Shown here: positions 21,234-28,476 of the stretch, in pieces | How the letters are laid out: every line of letters begins with the position of its first letter | Position numbering within the stretch: position 1 is the first letter of the stretch | Assembly (NCBI GenBank): GCA_934358675.1 | Contig: CAKRKX010000018.1 | Location: 1-31,060 of the forward strand | Origin: an uncultured Agathobacter sp. | Lineage (GTDB): Bacteria > Bacillota > Clostridia > Lachnospirales > Lachnospiraceae | Reading direction: 5' to 3' | Length of the DNA stretch: 31,060 bases | Program-made: the position numbers and the translations under genes | The notes under the pieces: model-generated | What the model was told of the DNA's origin: nothing | The model's database searches: none | Seen by the model: only the letters and a program-made list of their open reading frames with translations

Positions 21234-23381
21234 TTATGCTTCGTCCTTTTCCGCAACCAGAATAACGGTTGCACGGCTCGGTACCCACACACGATTCCAC
21301 GAATATTCGGTCTGCTCCTGCGGATCCTTATCATCCGCATACTCGCAGTTCGTGTTGACAACGATCTTCCAATGCAGCCCCTGCGGGAGTTCCGGAAGCT
21401 CGAGCGAAAGCGGTTCCCAATAGGAATTCATCGCATAGAATATGATATCATCCTCCGTGTCCTCCGCATTGCGTCCGGCATACATGATACCGATCAGATG
21501 CGTATTAAAATCCGTGTGATTGCGATACGGTTCTCCGTTGTGAATACTGATCATCGGAAGTCCGCATGCCGCCTGCTTCGTATCCTTGCGAAGGATCGGA
21601 TGCTTTGCACGGAAATGGATCATAAAACGCGCGAAATCATGAATCTCCTGATATTCGTTCAAACGATTCCAGTCCAGCCATGAGATAATATTATCCTGAC
21701 AGTAGGCATTATTGTTACCAAACTGCGTATTGCAGAACTCATCACCCGCAAGAAACATCGCCGGTCCGCGGCTGCACATGAGCGCGGCAAACGCATTCTT
21801 GACAAGTCTTCTTCGAAGCCCTTCAACCTGCGGGTCTGCGGAAGGGCCCTCCACGCCACAGTTCCAGCCGTGTCCGTTGTTATCGCCGTCCGTGTTACCC
21901 CATCCGTTTTTCTCATTGTGCTTCTGATTGTAGGAATACAGATCATACAGCGTAAACCCGTCGTGACAGGTCAGGAAATTTACCGAAGCACTGTATCCGC
22001 GGCTTGCCGGATCGTACATATCCGAAGATCCCGTGATTCGCGTGATCGCGCGCTCCGCCATACCCTGATCGCCTTTTAAGAAACAGCGCATATCATCACG
22101 ATACCGTCCGTTCCACTCCGCCCACCGGTTCCACGACGGGAAACTTCCAACCTGATACAGTCCGCCGGCATCCCATGCCTCGGCGATCAGCTTCATATTG
22201 CCGAGGATCGAATCGAATGCCAGTGCCTCAAGGATCGGAGGGTTGTTCATCGGTGCACCGTTCTGGTCTCGTCCGAGAATGGATGCAAGGTCAAAGCGGA
22301 AACCGTCCACACGGTATTCCACCGCCCAGTGGCGCAGACAGTCCACGATAAAATTACGCACGACCGGATGATTACAGTTCATAACATTACCACAGCCGCT
22401 GAAATTGTAGTAATGTGCATCCGGTGTCAGCATGTAGTAGATATTATTATCAATTCCTTTAAAGCAGAAGCTCGGTCCCATCTCGTTTCCTTCCGCCGTA
22501 TGGTTGAATACAACGTCAAGAATCACCTCGATTCCGTTCGATTTCAGCTCGCGGATCAGATGTTTGAGCTCATCGCCCTCATGGTTGTGCTCCTCTTTGT
22601 ATGCATAACTCGTATTCGGTGCAAAAAACGATACTGTATTGTATCCCCAGTAATTATAGAGCATCTCTCCATCTACAACTCTCGGATTCTCCATCTCATC
22701 GAACTCGAAGATCGGCATCAGTTCGACCGCATTGATACCCAGATCCTTCAGATACGGAATCTTCTGGCGAAGTCCCTCAAAAGTACCTCCGCCCTCCACA
22801 TTGGAGGAAGCATCCTTCGTAAAGCCTCGTACATGCGCCTCGTAGATGACCAGATCCTCAAACGGATGGTTACACTGTCCTTTGCAGCCCCAATCAAATG
22901 CACTGCGCACAACACGCGCCTTATAGACCTGCGGCTTGTCACCCTCCGGCTTCTCGCCCCACTGGCGTTGTCCGGTGACCGCCTTGGCATACGGATCGAG
23001 AATAATATTGTTTTTATCAAAAAGCCTGCCTTTTGCCGGATCATACGGTCCGTCAATCTCGTAGGCATACTCAAAATCCTGAATGTGCAGTCCATACACA
23101 AGAATGGAATAGGTGTTGCCGATGCGGTAATTTTCCGGGATACGGATGCGCGCATACGGCTCATTCTCCTTCGGCCGGAACAACAAAAGCGTGCAGCTCG
23201 TCGCTCCGTGCGAACTGATCGTGAAACTGACACCTCCCGGAACGACATACGCGCCGTTCATGCGGAAAAAGCCCGGGCGCACGTCAAAACCTCCGATATT
23301 CTCAATCGGTTTGAGCGAATCTTCGCCTTTGACCGTCTGTGCCGGAATGTCACTACTCAAATTTATAAAATTAATGCTCAT
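21234..23381 (-). CDS. glgX: Glycogen debranching enzyme GlgX / isoamylase-type GH13
   Basis: This 715-aa enzyme cleaves alpha-1,6 branches of glycogen or similar glucans. An N-terminal CBM48-like domain (about 25-150, DVRPGFFRMNGAYVVPGGV) precedes the GH13 barrel with its four conserved regions: DVVFNHT, the nucleophile in VDGFRFDLAS, the acid/base glutamate in LIAEAWDAGG, and the transition-state aspartate in NFLTCHDGFTLYD. A C-terminal beta domain ends the protein. Sequence style and length fit GH13 subfamily 11 (GlgX/TreX) rather than pullulanase. No signal peptide is present, so it works in the cytoplasm. The frame is open to 23480, but ATG 23381 is 9 bases from AGAGG and gives the family start. 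It ends a probable operon with the CapA-like and methyltransferase genes, which have no obvious link to glycogen. Confidence 0.92.
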   Translation of the reverse strand: MSINFINLSSDIPAQTVKGEDSLKPIENIGGFDVRPGFFRMNGAYVVPGGVSFTISSHGATSCTLLLFRPKENEPYARIRIPENYRIGNTYSILVYGLHIQDFEYAYEIDGPYDPAKGRLFDKNNIILDPYAKAVTGQRQWGEKPEGDKPQVYKARVVRSAFDWGCKGQCNHPFEDLVIYEAHVRGFTKDASSNVEGGGTFEGLRQKIPYLKDLGINAVELMPIFEFDEMENPRVVDGEMLYNYWGYNTVSFFAPNTSYAYKEEHNHEGDELKHLIRELKSNGIEVILDVVFNHTAEGNEMGPSFCFKGIDNNIYYMLTPDAHYYNFSGCGNVMNCNHPVVRNFIVDCLRHWAVEYRVDGFRFDLASILGRDQNGAPMNNPPILEALAFDSILGNMKLIAEAWDAGGLYQVGSFPSWNRWAEWNGRYRDDMRCFLKGDQGMAERAITRITGSSDMYDPASRGYSASVNFLTCHDGFTLYDLYSYNQKHNEKNGWGNTDGDNNGHGWNCGVEGPSADPQVEGLRRRLVKNAFAALMCSRGPAMFLAGDEFCNTQFGNNNAYCQDNIISWLDWNRLNEYQEIHDFARFMIHFRAKHPILRKDTKQAACGLPMISIHNGEPYRNHTDFNTHLIGIMYAGRNAEDTEDDIIFYAMNSYWEPLSLELPELPQGLHWKIVVNTNCEYADDKDPQEQTEYSWNRVWVPSRATVILVAEKDEA

Positions 23382-23427
23382 TGCATGTTTCCTCTTATTA
23401 CGTTTTATTTTTTGACGGCGCCACATT

Positions 23428-24594
23428 TCAGTTACCGTCCCCCCGATAAAGATTTCCGTCCGAGTCAAGCTGCGCATCACTGTACGGCTTGCTGTACTCG
23501 TTCAGATTGCTGATGATCTTCGCCTTGCGTTCCCCGCTCGCAACTGTCGGCTGAAAATCATTTCTCGTATCGGTCGAGCTGATCGTGCACGGGATCATCT
23601 TCGCTGACACGTCCGTCTGCAATACACCATCCACAAATGTGAACGTCTGCTGAAAGATTGCAGTGTCCTTTACCTGTGGGTTGCGGTTCCCACCGAAGCA
23701 GAAATTACCGAGACTGTAGCAGATCATCTTGCCGTTATACAATTCCACACCCTGCAGGACATGCGGGTGATTGCCGATAAGCACATCTGCCCCCCAGTCG
23801 ATGATCTGATGTGCCGTCGTCTTCTGATAATCGTTCGGGTAATGATCGCCCTCGATGCCCCAGTGACAGCATGCGACCACAATGTCCGCCCCCTGTTCGC
23901 GCAGCTTCGTGATACCATCCCGAATATAATTGGCACGCTCCTCGGTCTGCGCGAGAAGATTTGCCGATACGATTCCGATCACAATACCGGACTCTGTCGT
24001 ATAGGTTGCCACATGCTCATTGTATCCATACACGATTCCCGCCTGATCCAGCACATTCTGTGTGTCAGTCAGACTCTGCGGACCGTAATCAAGTGTGTGG
24101 TTATTGCCAAGACTGCATCCCTCCACGGAACTTCCGGTCATGATACCGACATACTCCGGCTTTCCCTTGAGGTTCCACGTCTTCTCCACACGATCCGTTG
24201 ATTCCGTCAGAACACATTCAAGATTGACGAGCGTGAAATCATCCTTCTCAAAAATATCGCGCACGCCGTCAAAGAAATAATCCTCGCCGTATTTGTCATA
24301 ATACTCATGAAACGATCCTGCATATCCGTGCGTCTGTGTCGCGCCGAGCGTACAATCCCCCGTCGCAGTCAGCGTCACCGTCTGGATCACCGGTTCCGGC
24401 TCCTGTGTCTCGGTTGCCTGCGTTTCCTGTCCTTGTGTTTCTTCCACAGCTTCCGTCGCCACGGTTTCCGTAACAGCTTCGGTTGCCACCGCATCCTGCT
24501 GTGTCGGCTGTACTGCCACATCCTTTGCAGATGCGCATCCTCCAAGCATCAATGTCAGCGCAAGAATCCACGCAATTGTTTTTCTTTTGTTCAT
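23428..24594 (-). CDS. CapA-family lipoprotein (metallophosphatase-like)
   Basis: This 388-aa lipoprotein has signal MNKRKTIAWILALTLMLGGC with lipid-modified Cys20. A threonine- and glutamate-rich linker (about 25-70) is followed by a CapA domain (PF09587) from about 72. Metal-site signatures of the calcineurin-like fold are seen: TATGDCTLG, LVNLECVL, GNNHTLDYG, VACCHWGIEGDH and IGNHPHVLQG. CapA proteins were named from poly-gamma-glutamate capsule synthesis, but most lone members are uncharacterised surface enzymes. No capB, capC or capE genes are beside it, so a capsule role is not supported here. AAGGAG lies 5 bases before the ATG. It begins 9 bases after the methyltransferase stop. Confidence 0.88.
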   Translation of the reverse strand: MNKRKTIAWILALTLMLGGCASAKDVAVQPTQQDAVATEAVTETVATEAVEETQGQETQATETQEPEPVIQTVTLTATGDCTLGATQTHGYAGSFHEYYDKYGEDYFFDGVRDIFEKDDFTLVNLECVLTESTDRVEKTWNLKGKPEYVGIMTGSSVEGCSLGNNHTLDYGPQSLTDTQNVLDQAGIVYGYNEHVATYTTESGIVIGIVSANLLAQTEERANYIRDGITKLREQGADIVVACCHWGIEGDHYPNDYQKTTAHQIIDWGADVLIGNHPHVLQGVELYNGKMICYSLGNFCFGGNRNPQVKDTAIFQQTFTFVDGVLQTDVSAKMIPCTISSTDTRNDFQPTVASGERKAKIISNLNEYSKPYSDAQLDSDGNLYRGDGN

Positions 24595-24603
24595 AGAAAC
24601 TCC

Positions 24604-25392
24604 TTACTTCGTGAGAATATCCACCGTGTGGCTGCTTGCGCCCATGAGATCCATGCGCTCGCAGGTTGCCATATGATAACGAATGAACGCCTCATATTCC
24701 TCCTGCGTCAAAGCATTCAGATACGGCCGGATATAATTTGCCGCGCCATCCGCCGCAATGATCCGGATACGTGTAAGCTGCGCTTTTTCGTTCAGGCGTG
24801 CAATATCTTCGAGACGTACAAACGAGTAGAGCGGATTGGCCGCGTCCATACAGTGGTAAGTCTCGTCAAGCATTCCGTTCTCCAGTCCTTCGAGAATATG
24901 CCGCTCCTTGAACGCGTAAGTGATCACACTGAACTCATTCATAATATATGCGACAAAAATGGTTCCGCCTTTTTTCGTGACACGCTTTGCCTCCATGAGC
25001 GCCTGCAGCTTATCCTCTTCGCTGTGCAGGTGATACATCGGTCCAAAAAGCAGCGTCAAATCAAAGCTCTCATCCTCAAAGCGTTTCAGCCGTAGCGCAT
25101 TCCCCTGATAAGCCTTCACCCGACTGCTTTTCTGTTTCAGACGTCCTAGATTGTGTTTGACCAGTTCAACCGCCGAGACATCGTAGCCCTCCTCGGCGAG
25201 CGGCACGCTGTATCTTCCGGTGCCCGCCCCGATATCAAGAATGCGGATCTCTTCGCACGCTTTTGTGATTTCAAGTTCCGCCAGCCTCCGGTGAATGTAG
25301 TGCATGCTTGTCGTAAACTCCACATTACCGTGTCGGCTGTTGAGCCTTTTTTCTTCGTTAAATTTATTATAATATTCTTCTAATTCCGTCAC
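24604..25392 (-). CDS. Class I SAM-dependent methyltransferase
   Basis: This 262-aa protein has a Rossmann methyltransferase core: motif I ILDIGAGTGRYSVPLA (near 50-65), acidic end of strand 2 at VSAVELV, SFDLTLLFGPMYHL (motif IV-like) and a GGTIFVAYI strand. Substrate is unknown; small-molecule methyltransferases of this appearance are numerous in Clostridia. The start is GTG at 25392, 26 bases inside the upstream gene. AAGGA lies about 13 bases before it, rather far, so translation is probably coupled to the upstream membrane protein. The next ATG (residue 30) would remove conserved sequence. It is followed 9 bases later by the CapA-like gene. Confidence 0.87.
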   Translation of the reverse strand: MTELEEYYNKFNEEKRLNSRHGNVEFTTSMHYIHRRLAELEITKACEEIRILDIGAGTGRYSVPLAEEGYDVSAVELVKHNLGRLKQKSSRVKAYQGNALRLKRFEDESFDLTLLFGPMYHLHSEEDKLQALMEAKRVTKKGGTIFVAYIMNEFSVITYAFKERHILEGLENGMLDETYHCMDAANPLYSFVRLEDIARLNEKAQLTRIRIIAADGAANYIRPYLNALTQEEYEAFIRYHMATCERMDLMGASSHTVDILTK

Positions 25393-25660
25393 TTTTTACT
25401 TTTAATTCCTTTTTATTTACATACATCTGCGCATCCGCACGCAGGCGGATAAACTCGAATGTATACACATCGCTTCCGTCCTCCTCAACCTCATGCGAAA
25501 CAGGCTCAACCTGATGCAATCCGCGCTCTCTTGCCGGATTATACACATTCTTTTTGACAACAAAAAAGGAGCTGATCGCCAGCACTGCCATGATGACCAG
25601 AATCACAATATATGGTTTTTTCAAATTCAGATTCTTTGGTTTTCCATATTTGCCCCTCAA
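25367..25660 (-). CDS. Small single-pass membrane protein, 97 aa
   Basis: I recognise no family. A basic N-terminus is followed by one membrane segment (near 17-35, PYIVILVIMAVLAISSFFVV) and an outward-facing remainder with charged residues. The only in-frame start is TTG at 25660, without a ribosome binding site at the proper place. A good GAGGGG site instead serves an ATG at 25647 that is out of frame and stops after six codons, so the start may be misplaced or the gene frameshifted near its beginning. The 3' end overlaps the methyltransferase start by 26 bases, so it belongs to that operon and lies first behind the promoter at 25676-25704. Confidence 0.6.
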   Translation of the reverse strand: MRGKYGKPKNLNLKKPYIVILVIMAVLAISSFFVVKKNVYNPARERGLHQVEPVSHEVEEDGSDVYTFEFIRLRADAQMYVNKKELKVKSDGIRRIL

Positions 25661-25675
25661 TACATCTTATAGCTT

Positions 25676-25704
25676 ATTGTAGCATAGAAATCTACAAATA
25701 CCAA
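25676..25704 (-). promoter_or_regulatory. Promoter of the membrane protein-methyltransferase-CapA-GlgX operon
   Basis: Minus-strand TTGGTA (25704-25699), 17 bases, then TACAAT (25681-25676). Confidence 0.55.
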
Positions 25705-25773
25705 CTCACAAACTGTTTTAAACCACGTACAATCCTCATATTTAACGCTTTTTGTGCATATCGCACGATAATC

Positions 25774-25798
25774 GGTCACATTTTTCTACGATGTGACC
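25774..25798. repeat. 8-bp inverted repeat in the intergenic region
   Basis: GGTCACAT (25774-25781) pairs with ATGTGACC (25791-25798) around a 9-base loop, with no T-run on either side. It lies between the DUF4358 terminator and the 25.7-kb operon promoter and could be an operator or a repeat remnant. The rest of 25705-25830 shows nothing else I can interpret. Confidence 0.45.
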
Positions 25799-25830
25799 AT
25801 CCGATTTTTACTCAAAATCGCTACACACAA

Positions 25831-25874
25831 ATACCGGGCGGTATCACATTCTGTCAATGCCTATCGCCCGGTAT
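25831..25874 (-). terminator. Terminator-like hairpin after the DUF4358 gene
   Basis: ATACCGGGCG (25831-25840) pairs perfectly with CGCCCGGTAT (25865-25874) around a 24-base loop. The minus-strand continuation is only moderately T-rich (TTTGTGTG). Confidence 0.65.
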
Positions 25875-25889
25875 TCTTTGTAAGACTAT

Positions 25890-26375
25890 TTAATTTGCAA
25901 TCGCTTTCTCGAAAGCACTCTTGACCGCGCTGCTGTCATCGCAGATGATCAGCACCACGTACTGATCCTTCGCAAAGACAAGACCATCCTCGATGCGCTT
26001 GACTTCCTCCGGTTCATACTGCTCGAGCAGCTTGCGCCGGTTCTCGCGGTGCTTCTCAATGCTTTTTTTTGCCTCCTCCACATCATTTAAGTCCTTGACC
26101 GCAACGACCGCGATCTCATCCGCCGTACCTTCTTTCGCATAGCTTAAGAAGAAACTGTCCACCTTGTCGTAATCCATATCCGAGATATAGGAAAATGAAT
26201 CCGCCGCATCGTCCTCCGCGCTGCTTGCATTCAGCATCTCCGGAAGGCTTGGATCTGCGGCTTCCATCGTCTGTCGCAGATCATACATGCTGACGGTATC
26301 ACTCACTTTCGTGCCGCCGCAGCCGCACTGTAACAGCACGATTGCAGCAAGCATGATACTTAGAATTTTCTTCAT
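25890..26375 (-). CDS. DUF4358-type lipoprotein
   Basis: This 161-aa lipoprotein has signal MKKILSIMLAAIVLLQC with candidate lipid cysteines 17 and 19. The mature part resembles DUF4358: an MYDLRQTMEAADPSLPEML opening, a short acidic region, and a DEIAVVAVKDLNDVEEAKKS segment. A long charged helix with ENRRKLLEQYEPEEVKRIE follows, and the C-terminal strand YVVLIICDD ends the protein. DUF4358 proteins of Clostridia have no established function. AGGAG lies 8 bases before ATG, inside the end of the upstream transglutaminase-like gene, only 3 bases away. The two are certainly one transcript, so a joint envelope role is likely. Confidence 0.82.
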   Translation of the reverse strand: MKKILSIMLAAIVLLQCGCGGTKVSDTVSMYDLRQTMEAADPSLPEMLNASSAEDDAADSFSYISDMDYDKVDSFFLSYAKEGTADEIAVVAVKDLNDVEEAKKSIEKHRENRRKLLEQYEPEEVKRIEDGLVFAKDQYVVLIICDDSSAVKSAFEKAIAN

Positions 26376-26378
26376 ACA

Positions 26379-27740
26379 TTATTCTCCTGTTGTGAACTCC
26401 GCAGTTGCTCCGTCGTCGGTAATGTTGATATCGGTTGCTTCGTCCGTTCCGCCAATCGCTTCTTCGGTCGTCATGGTATCCGATGTGCCGGCATCAACGG
26501 TTGTGTTTGCGGTGCTGCCCTCATCCATCACATTGCTGCCTTCATCATACATAGCACCACCTTCACCGCCTCCATACGTACTCTTAAGACCTTCCAATGC
26601 CTTGGTTACCGCATCATTGATCTTCTGCATCTGCTCATCCGTCAGATTCTGTGTATTATCGGTTGTGTTATATCCGCTGAACATAATATTGAACAGATAC
26701 TCGTTTGTCTCCGGATCGGTTACCCATGAATAACTGTTGATTCCATAAGGCATATCCTTATAGTTGTTGCTCATGAGCATTTCACTTACCGAACTTGCAG
26801 CCGCATTGGCGATCTGTGCCTTATCGTCGTCAATCTTCTCTTTGAATGCGATCATAACACCGCCAAGTTTCTTATCCATCGCCTTGCGTAATGCCTTCGG
26901 AATATCATAAACAGTATCAACGGTCTGCTTGTTCTGGTAAGCCATATTGTACTTCAATGAATTTGCAGCCGGGAAATATTCCTGATCCCATGTCTGTTCC
27001 TGACTCCACATCGAATCCGTCATGTTAAAATGCGCATAGTTTCCGCTGCCGGCATCGGAATAGATATCCGTTATGTACCAGTCGTCATCCAGCTTGACAA
27101 CATCCCATGAATGCCACTTCTCGTTATTGTGTTCAACCATGCACTCAATATCCATCATCTGCATGAACATACGGAATGTGGTCGCATATCCGACACATAC
27201 TGCATTATGATACTTCAGAACACCGTAAGGATTGTCACAATCCTCCGTTGTGGAAGGAATAACGGTCAAAGCGCCCTGATCGTTCTGCAGGGAAGAAGTC
27301 ATCCAGTCATAAACCGCCTTTTCCTTCTCATAATCGGACATGCTGTCCTTGATCTTCATTTCCTTCAAGGCATCCTTCGCCATATCCAGCGTCTCTTTTT
27401 CCTTGTCGGTCAGCTTGGAAGTGTCGCCCGACTTATACGCATCGGAGATGTTTGTGGTCGGCTTGATCTCATACTGCTCCGCGATCGTAACGTAATCCTC
27501 GGTCGTCTCCTCATCCTGATCCGTTTCCTGCGATGCAACGTAAGATTTCAGTGTTGCAAGGTTAAACGCCGAAAGCGTTGTGCTTCCGATCACCCCGGCG
27601 GTCAGCACGACTGCCAGCACACCTTTCCACGCACCTTTGTGATCCTTCTTCGGTGCCTCCGGAACAACCGGAGCAGTCGCTACATTTTCAGTTGCCTGAT
27701 TGTCGATTGTCTCATTTGTCATTTTTTCGTTCGTCTCCAT
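26379..27740 (-). CDS. Membrane-anchored transglutaminase-like domain protein
   Basis: This 453-aa protein has a cytoplasmic, glutamate- and asparagine-rich N-terminus, one membrane segment (near 38-60) and an extracellular transglutaminase-like domain (about 135-235). The catalytic triad candidates are Cys182 in NAVCVGYATTF, His210 in KWHSWDVV, and Asp225 or Asp229 in YITDIYSDA. The C-terminal about 200 residues are unassigned and end in an acidic, threonine- and glycine-rich low-complexity tail. Such domains are papain-like and may cut or crosslink peptides at the cell wall. AAAGGA lies 7 bases before ATG. It is first in a two-gene unit with the DUF4358 lipoprotein, which may be its substrate or regulator (inference). 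Confidence 0.87.
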   Translation of the reverse strand: METNEKMTNETIDNQATENVATAPVVPEAPKKDHKGAWKGVLAVVLTAGVIGSTTLSAFNLATLKSYVASQETDQDEETTEDYVTIAEQYEIKPTTNISDAYKSGDTSKLTDKEKETLDMAKDALKEMKIKDSMSDYEKEKAVYDWMTSSLQNDQGALTVIPSTTEDCDNPYGVLKYHNAVCVGYATTFRMFMQMMDIECMVEHNNEKWHSWDVVKLDDDWYITDIYSDAGSGNYAHFNMTDSMWSQEQTWDQEYFPAANSLKYNMAYQNKQTVDTVYDIPKALRKAMDKKLGGVMIAFKEKIDDDKAQIANAAASSVSEMLMSNNYKDMPYGINSYSWVTDPETNEYLFNIMFSGYNTTDNTQNLTDEQMQKINDAVTKALEGLKSTYGGGEGGAMYDEGSNVMDEGSTANTTVDAGTSDTMTTEEAIGGTDEATDINITDDGATAEFTTGE

Positions 27741-27827
27741 AATCTTATCCTTTCTACCCTCTGTTCCATAGGATTTTATGAATCAAATACATCACACATG
27801 TATCTCATTTCTTTTTGATTCAAGTAG

Positions 27828-27855
27828 ATTATAGCGGATAAAAATGAAAAAATGC
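27828..27855 (-). promoter_or_regulatory. Candidate promoter of the transglutaminase-like gene
   Basis: Minus-strand TATAAT at 27833-27828 is perfect, but the -35 window (near 27850-27856) reads roughly GCATTT, a poor match. Confidence 0.35.
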
Positions 27856-27880
27856 GGATTTTTAAAAAACCTTAAATAAT

Positions 27881-27907
27881 AATTAAGAATCCTGTGTTTT
27901 CTTAATT
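27881..27907 (-). terminator. Possible weak terminator after the ArsR gene
   Basis: AATTAAG (27881-27887) can pair with CTTAATT (27901-27907) around a 13-base loop. A six-base T-run occurs some distance on (A-run near 27864-27869). The stem is AT-rich and weak. Confidence 0.35.
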
Positions 27908-27919
27908 TTCTCTTCCGTT

Positions 27920-28291
27920 TTAGTGGTCTTCTTCTATGTGTTCTCTGCCCTGTGCGATGATCGTACGCACATGTCCGTCCGCCAGTGAGTAGAAAATCGA
28001 CTTTCCCTCTCTGCGGCTTTTGACCAGTTTATTCTGCTTCAAAATGCGAAGCTGATGCGAGATCGCGGACTGCGTCATATTCAGCGCCTGTGCCAGATCG
28101 CACACACATACTTCCGCCTCAAAAAGCACAAAAAGAATGCGAATTCTCGTCGAATCCCCAAACACCTTAAACAACTCCGCCAGATCATAAAGTTCCGTCT
28201 CTTCCGGCATCGTCTCATTTACAATTTTGAGCAGATCTTCGTGCACAACCTCTTCCGTGCAGCATTCTGCTTCTTCGATTTTTCCTGCCAT
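27920..28291 (-). CDS. ArsR/SmtB-family metal-sensing repressor
   Basis: This 123-aa winged-helix repressor probably releases DNA on binding zinc, cadmium or lead and controls the pump operon. The recognition helix lies in LAQALNMTQSAISHQLRILK (66-85). Two metal sites are visible. One is CadC/ArsR-like: Cys10, Cys11 with Cys62 and Cys64 in VCVCDL. The other is in the last helix: Asp105, His107, His118 and Glu121, with exactly the spacing of the SmtB alpha-5 zinc site (D-x-H-x10-H-x2-E). AGGAG lies 6 bases before ATG. It is the last gene of the operon, after the ATPase. The palindrome at 30822-30845, over the operon's transcription start, is its probable operator, so it likely regulates itself. 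Confidence 0.93.
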   Translation of the reverse strand: MAGKIEEAECCTEEVVHEDLLKIVNETMPEETELYDLAELFKVFGDSTRIRILFVLFEAEVCVCDLAQALNMTQSAISHQLRILKQNKLVKSRREGKSIFYSLADGHVRTIIAQGREHIEEDH

Positions 28292-28308
28292 ATTTATCTC
28301 CTATTTCT

Positions 28309-28462
28309 GCGCCCCGCTTTTCTCCTCTACCGGGGCTTGGTACTCACTTTTTCGGGCTCTACGCCCCGCCTTTCTTTATTCTACGCCCCGCCCCTCTTTT
28401 TACCGGGGCGTCACTCTCATCTTTTTCTTACCTGCGCCCCACTTCTCGTTCATGGGGCGCAG
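28309..28462. repeat. Cluster of GC-rich palindromes and direct repeats between ATPase and repressor genes
   Basis: Reading the plus strand, GCCCCG...CGGGGC (near 28311-28341), ACGCCCCG...CGGGGCGT (near 28381-28420) and CTGCGCCCC...GGGGCGCAG (near 28432-28462) form three stems. A further CTACGCCCCGCC copy lies between. Units beginning CT(G/A)CGCCCCGC and continuing to ACCGGGGC recur about 75 bp apart, so the stretch is a degenerate direct repeat as well. No T-runs follow, so they are poor terminators. Composition is far more GC-rich than its surroundings. Confidence 0.65.
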
Positions 28463-28476
28463 AACAAATTTACCTG

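Noticed and set aside
22329..23513. 394-codon plus-strand open frame
   Set aside because: It is antisense to glgX, which has all its catalytic motifs. The plus-strand frame has no family resemblance.
23428..25660. Capsule (poly-gamma-glutamate) synthesis cluster
   Set aside because: Only a CapA-family protein is present; capB, capC and capE are absent and the neighbours are unrelated.
28432..28462. Ordinary terminator of the ATPase gene
   Set aside because: The stem is strong, but no T-run follows on the minus strand and other similar stems follow. It was listed as a repeat cluster instead.
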